The notes under the pieces: model-generated
The model's database searches: none
What the model was told of the DNA's origin: nothing
What the model saw: only the letters and a program-made list of their open reading frames with translations
Source: Glandiceps talaboti
Taxonomy: Eukaryota > Hemichordata > Enteropneusta > Spengelidae
Length of the DNA stretch: 64,000 nt
Direction of reading: 5' to 3'
NCBI RefSeq assembly: GCF_964340395.1
Contig: NC_135555.1
Coordinates: forward strand, 9,062,931-9,126,930
Position numbers and translations under genes: made by a program
Shown: positions 60,801 to 64,000 of the stretch, in pieces
Numbering within the stretch: the first letter of the stretch is position 1
Layout of the letters: every line of letters begins with the position of its first letter

Positions 60801-63443
60801 ACAGGCAGTGTTAAGAGCTATAAAAGAACATTTTTAGTGAATTGTTAATGTGGAATATCTGTGCCTCTGGGACCAAATTTTCTGAATTTGAAAGCTTAAA
60901 CATTTGTGGGCCCTTGGAAATAATACCTTAAAGTTTAAATTTAGGGATTCATTGTTGTACAACCAACCAAGCAACCAACCAACCAACCCATAACATCCAT
61001 ATCAATTGTGAAAGTATACTCTTTCATTTGATAATTGACCAAATTAGAAAGGTCACATGGTGGGCTTCTCTAAGATAAACCAATTGAATCAGTATACTTT
61101 TACACTTGATATGAATGCTATAAATGAGTGTAGCACATAGAGAAAGTGTTTTATTTCAGTGTTGCTCATTATATTACCATGGAAATTCACAAACTTATAT
61201 TTTCCAATATAGAGGTAATCAGCATGTCATATTGCATTCTAAAATGACTTAATTTTGACTTCTATTTGAACATAGGAGGGTGACACCTCATTTTTTGTGT
61301 TAATTTTAACAGCGAATGGGTTCTCAACAAAGTAACAGCAAAACAACTTTATTTCCAAGGGTCAAACTATTGCTATATTTAACAAGCTGATATAATCAAT
61401 AACATGGGTTATATATTGTGCCACATTTCAATTGTTCTTATACAAAAGAAAGTAATATTATACATGTACAAAGTTTAAAGTTTTCAATTTAGGGACTAAA
61501 AAACCAAATATGGAGTACACCAATTTCCTATCTGTATCACAACTATTAATAACTCTTGTAACTACAAATGTACATAGTAAGTTGTAACTGCAAATTTAAA
61601 GTCAATGCTCTGTGGGTGTGGAAAGGCATAATTTTACCTTTAACTGTCTTACATTCTCTAAGAATATTCTTTACTTTGAAACTGAAAATATTTTGACATA
61701 TATGTTGATATTCTGAATTCTAAGCTGAAAAGAAAGTTACCAACTGTATTCTACTTACGTGTTTGACAGAAGAAACCGGTGAAACAGTTTGGACAGCGAC
61801 AGACAAGATCAGTACATGAGCCAGCAGTCAAAGAACATACACCACCATTCTGGCAAGGAGATGCTAAACACTGAGACTGACGCACTACAGAAGAGACAAG
61901 ATGTGGAATTTGTATATCAAACCTCTACATGTATATCACAATAACTACCATTGCATGAACAAGTTTCATAATAGAAAGATGAAAACGCTGCATTCATTTC
62001 TATTTTACCATTCCTAAGTAACGATGACCGGCCAAACAATGGGATAAGAAGGATTTTGGAAAACAACATAGCATGTCATCTTAGAATGGGAGAGATCATT
62101 TCATGGATGGGGAAGAATGTCGAAAAGTTGAAAAGGCTCATTTTCAGAGTTGGATTTGTTTTGTTTCATTTTCAAGGTGTGATTAGCATCTTTCTATGCT
62201 GAAACCCTTGATGTTATCTCGATTGATCCCAAGACCAATGACTCACCAAAGGTCCACTGTCCATTTATATCAATAATATTGTCATTTTTTAAAAATTGTT
62301 CAATCCAACCTTATTTGATATAAATACCCCCTTCGCTTCCCTTAGCATTCATTTTTTAACCCTTTTTTCCCCAAGTTGTAGTTTTTTTGTGTACAAATAA
62401 ATACCCCCCTTCCCTCCGGTAGAAATTGGATTCAATGTAATAACCTTTATTAAAGAGTTCCAATAATAATTTCCTATGCAAATTGTAATGAAGTATAATA
62501 TGACACACTCACCATGTCCACAGTGAGGACCAGAATAACAATTTGAACATGCACATTTGTATCCAGTACATGTACCAGCTATAGCAGTACATGTGCCACC
62601 ATTCTCACATGGGTTGTTTGCACACTGGGTATTTGACACTGTCAATACAAAAATAAGTAATTCAATGCTCTTCAAAAATATTGCGATTGCTTGATTTTTC
62701 ATTCACACTTGCAACTGATATTTTCGAAGATAATTAGGAAATTTTGTGTGGAAGTTTTCGTTATTACATTCGGACATTACCTTGCCAACTCACAATATTT
62801 TTTTTTAGATCTTGGTACTTTGTTATATTGCTTTTATTACAAGCATCTTGCTTCTACTTGTTCAAGTTGTTGAGAGAACATGTGTGTATGAGTTAAGCTA
62901 TATAATTATATGTATTATTATTGAATGATTTTATATTTATGGTAAATGTTACACATTTCTAATTGCATACATTGAATTTAGTATTGCTAAGTTTTTCACA
63001 AAGTCATAATTTTTTTCTAAATTTCTTTTTCATTCTTAGAGAATGCCCTTCTTTGAAACATATAGAAAGCACATGTGTATGTGTACTTCATAGAAATGTA
63101 ACTGTACTTGACTTACATCAGGAATTTGCTTGATCAAAATTCCACTGAGAAACTTATTCACGCTTTTGTCACTTCATGTCTCGATTATTGTAATAGTTTA
63201 CTGTTTGGCCTCCTAGCATATGAGATTCGGAAACTTCAAATGATACAGAATTCTGCATGACTTACCGAATTCACAATGTGTACTTCATAGAAAGCGTGTG
63301 TGTGTATGAGTACTTACTTATTTCACAGTTTGTACCAGTGAAACAGCCTGGGCATACACATTCATATTCACTACATGAACCAGGAACAGGTCTACAGTGT
63401 CCCCCGTTTTGACATGGGTTTGGAGCGCATTGTGTCTGTACCA
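17267..63443 (-). CDS. Multi-EGF, CUB, single-pass membrane protein gene (3' part; 43 exons placed)
   Basis: Exons are numbered e1 (rightmost) to e43 in transcription order. The visible coding sequence is about 5.66 kb, or 1,886 codons. Order: e1-e11 8-cysteine EGF variants; e12 a 7-cysteine hybrid; e13-e39 ordinary EGFs; e40 a truncated EGF; e41 CUB; e42 EGF; e43 membrane span and tail. All internal exons are phase 1-1 and divisible by three, so any exon can be skipped or duplicated in frame. Neither signal peptide nor promoter is inside the window. EGF motifs of the form C-x-S-x-P-C (O-glucose) and C-x4-[ST]-C (O-fucose), as in Notch, recur. The D-x-[DN]-E calcium-binding signature was not seen. 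It resembles receptors and fibropellin/Notch-type EGF arrays in style, but I cannot assign an orthologue. Introns not described separately hold only AT-rich sequence as far as I can see. Confidence 0.9.
18111..18233 (-). CDS. e42: juxtamembrane EGF-like domain
   Basis: 123 nt, six cysteines: [12 protein letters not shown], then ICIC and a C in GDYCE. Donor GTAAGA, acceptor CTCCTCCAG. It lies between the CUB domain and the membrane span. Confidence 0.9.
18734..19147 (-). CDS. e41: CUB domain
   Basis: 414 nt, 138 codons. It opens with the rest of a GRRRRSED sequence formed with e40, a furin-type tetra-arginine. CUB follows from about residue 18: [20 protein letters not shown], the CWWIV core, YDWVDVG, and [18 protein letters not shown] near the end. 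The first disulfide pair (PCN and FCWW) is present, and the second pair typical of many CUBs is absent. The DEGGFW end and acidic residues are compatible with a calcium-type CUB but I cannot be sure. Donor GTGAGT, acceptor GAAAACAG. Confidence 0.93.
19148..20463 (-). other. Intron e40-e41
   Basis: 1.3-kb AT-rich intron. It contains MITE copy 3 at 20102-20233; nothing else was recognised. Confidence 0.7.
20102..20233. mobile_element. MITE copy 3, with 9-bp target duplication
   Basis: 132 bp, from TAGTCTATCTGCTAGACCTC to the inverted end ACTAGCAGCAAGACTA. It is flanked by a perfect 9-bp direct repeat AGTATCAGC (20093-20101 and 20234-20242). A 9-bp duplication with these ends suggests the Mutator superfamily. 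Confidence 0.92.
20464..20553 (-). CDS. e40: truncated EGF-like exon
   Basis: Only 90 nt. It has C-ASNP-C, a C in DPTQC and a C in YRC, then stops; the last two EGF cysteines are missing. The phase and both splice sites (acceptor TTTTCCAG, donor GTATGT) are normal. It joins CUB through IDQ-GRRRRS. Confidence 0.85.
21065..21178 (-). CDS. e39: EGF-like domain
   Basis: 114 nt, six cysteines, [12 protein letters not shown] start. It carries both the O-glucose (CxSxPC) and O-fucose (CxxxxTC) consensus. Donor GTGAGT. Confidence 0.92.
21605..21850 (+). pseudogene. LINE reverse-transcriptase fragment
   Basis: The plus strand reads [18 protein letters not shown], stop, NDLA, and later LKLNIL, stop, YADDIALL. 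These are the typical non-LTR RT block before and including the YADD active site. Stops and gaps show it is dead. It lies in the e38-e39 intron, antisense to the host gene. Confidence 0.85.
21987..22130 (-). CDS. e38: EGF-like domain, long third loop
   Basis: 144 nt, six cysteines. [12 protein letters not shown] start, then a 15-residue loop ([14 protein letters not shown]) before the fourth cysteine, about six longer than its neighbours. Donor GTAATA. Confidence 0.9.
23041..23196 (-). CDS. e37: EGF-like domain, longest third loop
   Basis: 156 nt. [11 protein letters not shown] lacks one residue between the second and third cysteines, and the third loop has about 18 residues. Donor GTATGT, acceptor CAATTTAG. 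Confidence 0.88.
23329..23436. repeat. (AAC)n then (TA)n microsatellites
   Basis: An AAC tract at about 23329-23360 is followed by two TA tracts around an AATTGTTT core. It lies in the e36-e37 intron. Confidence 0.95.
23500..24480 (-). pseudogene. LINE 3' portion (RT C-terminus and terminal domain), degenerate
   Basis: On the minus strand the pieces read in order: [11 protein letters not shown] with [17 protein letters not shown] (24165-24431); [18 protein letters not shown] and [12 protein letters not shown] (23661-23978); then [18 protein letters not shown] and [10 protein letters not shown] (near 23540-23660). This is the usual end of a non-LTR ORF2, including the CCHC-like terminal motif. 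Frameshifts separate the pieces. Confidence 0.88.
24940..25385. repeat. Dispersed tandem repeat, about 145-150 bp units, copy A
   Basis: About three units. Each has CACCAA.TTTCA..C, a TTTTTGA.C.AAA stretch, CACATTTTTA, CTAATTTGCATATCACTGATG and GATCATCATGT. A related array lies at 38880-39375. Confidence 0.75.
25405..25495 (-). pseudogene. LINE RT fragment
   Basis: The minus strand encodes [18 protein letters not shown], the RT block containing the first catalytic aspartate in non-LTR elements. It is probably part of the same decayed insertion as 23500-24480, since it has the same strand and lies in the expected upstream position. Confidence 0.85.
25770..25889 (-). CDS. e36: EGF-like domain
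   Basis: 120 nt, six cysteines, [12 protein letters not shown] start with an O-fucose consensus. Donor GTAAGT, acceptor TTTCTAG. A 2.57-kb intron full of LINE debris separates it from e37. Confidence 0.92.
26087..26712. repeat. Tandem duplication of a 313-bp intronic segment
   Basis: Units 26087-26399 and 26400-26712 start with GACAGGGCTTC and look identical by eye over their full length. Each includes an inverted pair CCACCTATG / CATAGGTGG. It ends 14 bases before e35. Confidence 0.95.
26727..26852 (-). CDS. e35: EGF-like domain
   Basis: 126 nt, six cysteines, [12 protein letters not shown] start. It resembles the duplicated e32-e34 group (VVTTVC at its start). Donor GTAACT is weak and lies next to the 313-bp duplication. 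Confidence 0.9.
26853..28941 (-). other. Intron e34-e35
   Basis: 2.1 kb, AT-rich. It contains a dispersed repeat at 28458-28800; no exon-like EGF pattern was found in the rest. Confidence 0.6.
28458..28800. repeat. Dispersed repeat, uninterrupted copy
   Basis: Matches the two halves flanking the LTR element (6855-6913 and 15632-15925) in order, so it serves as the empty-site reference. Confidence 0.65.
28942..29061 (-). CDS. e34: EGF-like domain (duplicated group)
   Basis: 120 nt, six cysteines, [17 protein letters not shown] start. Its protein sequence appears identical to e32, though e33 lies between them. Donor GTGGAT. Confidence 0.93.
30454..30573 (-). CDS. e33: EGF-like domain (duplicated group)
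   Basis: 120 nt, six cysteines, [12 protein letters not shown] start. It differs from e32 and e34 at several residues ([16 protein letters not shown]). Donor GTGGAT, acceptor TTGTTACAG. Confidence 0.93.
31944..32063 (-). CDS. e32: EGF-like domain (duplicated group)
   Basis: 120 nt. Same peptide as e34 ([15 protein letters not shown]). Donor GTGGAT. Confidence 0.93.
33458..33574 (-). CDS. e31: EGF-like domain (duplicated group)
   Basis: 117 nt, six cysteines, [12 protein letters not shown] start; the most divergent member of the group (ATRYVCVC). CSSNPC fits the O-glucose consensus. Donor GTGGAT. Confidence 0.92.
33825..33984. mobile_element. Foldback element, about 160 bp
   Basis: Left arm ATGAAATCAATGTTAGTTTTA is answered by TAAAACTAACATTGATTTCAT on the right. 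Outer ATAATC/GATTAT pairs and inner TGGACTA/TAGTCCA pairs also match, so nearly the whole element can fold into one imperfect hairpin. Confidence 0.8.
34316..34446. mobile_element. MITE copy 4, with 9-bp target duplication
   Basis: 131 bp, from TAGTCTAGCTGCTAGACCTT to AGGTCTATCAGGAAGACTA. It is flanked by a perfect 9-bp direct repeat GACGGAAGT (34307-34315 and 34447-34455). Confidence 0.93.
34728..34838 (-). CDS. e30: EGF-like domain
   Basis: 111 nt, six cysteines, [22 protein letters not shown] close paralogue of e28 and of the dead exon at 36791. Donor GTATGT. Confidence 0.92.
35317..35436 (-). CDS. e29: EGF-like domain (copy of the e31-e34 group)
   Basis: 120 nt, six cysteines, [12 protein letters not shown] start. 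Closest to e33. The order e28-e29-e30-e31 alternates two exon types, so a two-exon cassette was duplicated here. Confidence 0.93.
36059..36175 (-). CDS. e28: EGF-like domain
   Basis: 117 nt, six cysteines, [21 protein letters not shown], close to e30. The flanking intron (ACAGGGGTGATTTGGGTTTT) is shared with the one beside e30. Confidence 0.92.
36791..36902 (-). pseudogene. Dead EGF exon (relative of e28/e30)
   Basis: The acceptor CATTGCAG and the opening CTGTTAAAACTCCATGCAGT are kept. After that the second cysteine codon is lost (CTATCT), the frame breaks, an in-frame stop (TAG) appears, and the donor GT after CCAGACA has become CATT. It cannot be spliced as a normal coding exon. Confidence 0.88.
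38036..38182 (-). CDS. e27: EGF-like domain, long third loop
   Basis: 147 nt, six cysteines, [12 protein letters not shown] start with an O-glucose consensus. Two acceptors are close (ending the intron at 38183 or 38169); only the first keeps phase 1-1. Donor GTAAGT. Confidence 0.88.
38564..38722 (-). CDS. e26: atypical EGF-like domain
   Basis: 159 nt, the longest EGF exon. Six cysteines, [12 protein letters not shown] start and a 17-residue third loop. The last loop (INPYTYYN) lacks the conserved G-[YF]-x-G turn. Donor GTGAGT. Confidence 0.85.
38880..39375. repeat. Dispersed tandem repeat, about 145-150 bp units, copy B
   Basis: About three units sharing CTAATTTGCATATCACTGATGG, ATCATCATGTC and CCACCAAATTTCA with the array at 24940-25385, in the same strand orientation. 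Confidence 0.75.
39429..39563 (-). CDS. e25: EGF-like domain
   Basis: 135 nt, six cysteines, [12 protein letters not shown] start with both O-glucose and O-fucose consensus. Donor GTGAGA, acceptor CATGTAG. Confidence 0.92.
40767..40883 (-). CDS. e24: EGF-like domain (pair with e23)
   Basis: 117 nt, six cysteines, [12 protein letters not shown] start, differing from e23 at about five residues. Phase 1 requires the donor GTAGGT. Confidence 0.92.
42313..42429 (-). CDS. e23: EGF-like domain (pair with e24)
   Basis: 117 nt, same motif as e24. Donor GTAGGT, acceptor TTATTGCAG. Recent duplicate. Confidence 0.92.
42930..43001. repeat. (TA)n microsatellite
   Basis: Uninterrupted TA repeat of about 70 bases in the e22-e23 intron. 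Confidence 0.97.
43213..43329 (-). CDS. e22: EGF-like domain
   Basis: 117 nt, six cysteines, [12 protein letters not shown] start, O-fucose consensus. Donor GTAAAA. Confidence 0.92.
44105..44212 (-). CDS. e21: EGF-like domain
   Basis: 108 nt, six cysteines, [12 protein letters not shown] start, both O-glucose and O-fucose consensus. Donor GTGAGT. A plus-strand open frame over it (43986-44354) is an antisense shadow. Confidence 0.92.
44611..44733 (-). CDS. e20: EGF-like domain
   Basis: 123 nt, six cysteines, [12 protein letters not shown] start and [12 protein letters not shown] end. Donor GTAAGG. Confidence 0.92.
45060..45167 (-). CDS. e19: EGF-like domain
   Basis: 108 nt, six cysteines, [12 protein letters not shown] start, [12 protein letters not shown] end. 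Donor GTAAGT. Confidence 0.92.
45511..46237. repeat. 32-bp minisatellite, about 22 copies
   Basis: The unit combines TCTGGACAGG or TCTGAATAGG with ACTGCTACTACTGGTACTATTA. The two unit types are mixed along the array, with a few variants (ACTAGTGG, CTCCTACAGG). It lies in the e18-e19 intron. Confidence 0.97.
46357..46473 (-). CDS. e18: EGF-like domain
   Basis: 117 nt, six cysteines, [12 protein letters not shown] start. Donor GTAATT is weak. It follows the minisatellite-bearing intron by about 120 bases. Confidence 0.9.
47044..47160 (-). CDS. e17: EGF-like domain
   Basis: 117 nt, six cysteines, [12 protein letters not shown] start, both glycosylation consensus motifs. Its donor region (ACACAAATGTATACT.TCACTTAC) is locally duplicated at 46976-47043. 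Confidence 0.92.
48229..48348 (-). CDS. e16: EGF-like domain
   Basis: 120 nt, six cysteines, [12 protein letters not shown] start, [12 protein letters not shown] end. Donor GTAAGT. Confidence 0.92.
49360..49470 (-). CDS. e15: EGF-like domain
   Basis: 111 nt, six cysteines, [12 protein letters not shown] start, both glycosylation consensus motifs. Donor GTAAGC. Confidence 0.92.
50385..50501 (-). CDS. e14: EGF-like domain
   Basis: 117 nt, six cysteines, [12 protein letters not shown] start (CxSxPC present). Donor GTAAGT. Confidence 0.92.
51433..51546 (-). CDS. e13: EGF-like domain
   Basis: 114 nt, six cysteines, [12 protein letters not shown] start. The first ordinary 6-cysteine EGF after the 8-cysteine block. 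Donor GTAAGT. Confidence 0.92.
52511..52633 (-). CDS. e12: 7-cysteine hybrid EGF domain
   Basis: 123 nt. [25 protein letters not shown] then eight residues to the last C. It has the extra cysteine of the upstream type in the third loop but keeps the ordinary QSGYTGGH last loop, so one cysteine has no partner within the domain. Confidence 0.92.
53574..53699 (-). CDS. e11: 8-cysteine EGF variant
   Basis: 126 nt. C-x4-C-x5-C-x6-C-x4-C-x-C-x2-C-x5-C; sequence [20 protein letters not shown]. Donor GTATGT; the acceptor ATCATAG has a CCTCCTCCTCC tract. Confidence 0.93.
54206..54331 (-). CDS. e10: 8-cysteine EGF variant
   Basis: 126 nt. Same spacing as e11; [19 protein letters not shown]. Donor GTAAGT. 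Confidence 0.93.
54745..54819. repeat. (CT)n then C-run
   Basis: CT repeat to 54810, then C9-10. In the e9-e10 intron. Confidence 0.97.
55048..55173 (-). CDS. e9: 8-cysteine EGF variant
   Basis: 126 nt. [12 protein letters not shown], then [19 protein letters not shown]. Donor GTAAGT. Confidence 0.93.
55174..57736 (-). other. Intron e8-e9
   Basis: 2.56 kb AT-rich intron. I searched it for EGF cysteine patterns and saw none; no repeat family was recognised. Confidence 0.6.
57737..57859 (-). CDS. e8: 8-cysteine EGF variant
   Basis: 123 nt with the acceptor at 57860. In-frame alternative acceptors would end the exon at 57850 or 57862, changing only a short linker. [12 protein letters not shown], then [18 protein letters not shown]. 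Donor GTTAGT. Confidence 0.88.
58566..58691 (-). CDS. e7: 8-cysteine EGF variant
   Basis: 126 nt. [12 protein letters not shown], then [18 protein letters not shown]. Donor GTAATA. Confidence 0.92.
59422..59550 (-). CDS. e6: 8-cysteine EGF variant
   Basis: 129 nt; one extra residue between the first two cysteines (C-VNDSP-C). Then [18 protein letters not shown]. Donor GTAAGT. Confidence 0.92.
60044..60169 (-). CDS. e5: 8-cysteine EGF variant
   Basis: 126 nt. [12 protein letters not shown], then [19 protein letters not shown]. Donor GTAAGT. Confidence 0.93.
60692..60817 (-). CDS. e4: 8-cysteine EGF variant
   Basis: 126 nt. [12 protein letters not shown], then [19 protein letters not shown]. 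Donor GTGAGT. Confidence 0.93.
61759..61884 (-). CDS. e3: 8-cysteine EGF variant
   Basis: 126 nt. [12 protein letters not shown], then [19 protein letters not shown]. The usual tyrosine is leucine here. Donor GTAAGT. Confidence 0.93.
62513..62638 (-). CDS. e2: 8-cysteine EGF variant
   Basis: 126 nt. [12 protein letters not shown], then [19 protein letters not shown]. Donor GTGAGT. Confidence 0.93.
63318..63443 (-). CDS. e1: 8-cysteine EGF variant, most upstream exon in the window
   Basis: 126 nt. [12 protein letters not shown], then [19 protein letters not shown]. Acceptor TTCCAACAG, donor GTAAGT. It is phase 1 at its 5' side, so further exons must lie beyond 64000. Confidence 0.93.
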   Translation of the reverse strand, partial: WYRHNALQTHVKTGDTVDLFLVHVVNMNVYAQAVSLVQTVK

Positions 63444-63593
63444 CTGTTGGAACAAATAAACCATTTCTAGCATAAGGAAAGATTCACAGACTACTACTAA
63501 TCTCAACTTTTGGATGAAGGGGTAACTTGTCAAGGAATAATTTGCAAATTATATTACCAATAAGCCATTACAATCAACTATATATATATATAT

Positions 63594-63742
63594 ATAGTTT
63601 TGGTAGTACTGGAACTCTTTCTTGGTTGTAACTCGGAGTTTCACGCATAGTGCGATCGTCAGACAACTGTTGTCTGATGATCGCGCAATGTGTGAAACTC
63701 CGAGTTACAACCAAGAAAGAGTTCCAGTACTACCAAAACTAT
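63594..63742. mobile_element. Hairpin element with almost no loop
   Basis: Two 74-base arms meet at AGACAAC-T-GTTGTCT, leaving a one-base centre. The arms run from ATAGTTTTGGTAGTACTGG to CCAGTACTACCAAAACTAT, with about five mismatches. TA repeat lies directly on the left and again from 63798. Confidence 0.93.
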
Positions 63743-63797
63743 TGCACTCTGCCACTGCGGTATAGAGCACTGTCTTAGCAGATTGACACTCACCGAG

Positions 63798-63852
<55 letters not shown>
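63798..63852. repeat. (TA)n microsatellite
   Basis: Uninterrupted TA run to the right of the hairpin element. Confidence 0.97.
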
Positions 63853-63856
<4 letters not shown>

Positions 63857-64000
63857 TATAAATTAAATTAAATGCAAATTTTCTTCTCTCAATTCTTACA
63901 TGTAATCTGCAATTTTAAAACTTAAGCAGTCACTGTATTTATCTGAAAAGTGTGTGTCTGCAGAAATGTACAAGATTACAGACAAATGGTTCAACTTTGC

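Larger units (their letters stand above)
63444..64000 (-). other. Intron upstream of e1
   Basis: No further exon in the last 557 bases. It contains the hairpin element at 63594-63742 and TA repeats. Confidence 0.7.

Overview
The window is animal nuclear DNA: AT-rich, intron-rich, full of simple repeats and transposable elements, with metazoan protein families (a BTB-Kelch protein and a modular EGF/CUB membrane protein). Simple repeats, MITEs, a Ty3/Gypsy element and LINE remnants point to an invertebrate genome, probably marine, but the sequence alone does not settle the phylum.

Layout. (1) Positions 163-1999, plus strand: a kelch-like (BTB-BACK-Kelch) protein whose whole coding region lies in one exon behind a splice acceptor. 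(2) 2000-6900: non-coding flank with a 37-bp minisatellite, a G-rich tandem repeat, a large TATG/TCTG microsatellite and two copies of a small inverted-repeat transposon. (3) 6914-15631: a full-length, very young Ty3/Gypsy-type LTR retrotransposon on the minus strand. Its two 628-bp LTRs differ at one visible site. It has gag, a -1 frameshift signal, and a pol broken by a small deletion inside reverse transcriptase. It sits in an older dispersed repeat. (4) 17267 to the right edge, minus strand: the 3' part of one large gene. I can place 43 exons: 41 EGF-type exons (40 with a full set of six or more cysteines, one truncated), one CUB exon and a terminal exon with a membrane span and short cytoplasmic tail. 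Every internal exon has a length divisible by three and is phase 1-1. The 5' end (signal peptide, promoter) lies beyond 64000.

The EGF gene is the main interest. Its upstream 11 exons encode an 8-cysteine EGF variant with near-constant spacing, and the downstream exons encode ordinary 6-cysteine EGFs. The exon at the border (52511-52633) has seven cysteines and looks like an intermediate. The gene has grown by tandem exon-plus-intron duplication (about 1.5-kb units at 28.9-33.6 kb and 40.8-42.4 kb) and carries at least one dead exon copy (36791-36902). A tetra-arginine furin-like site precedes the CUB domain. Notch-type O-glucose and O-fucose consensus motifs recur in the EGFs, while the calcium-binding EGF signature was not seen.

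A MITE family with 9-bp target duplications (Mutator-like) occurs four times, and other foldback elements, minisatellites and LINE fragments fill the introns. No tRNA, rRNA or CRISPR array was seen. Exon coordinates come from reading splice sites by eye, checked by frame and length; a transcript would be needed to confirm them.
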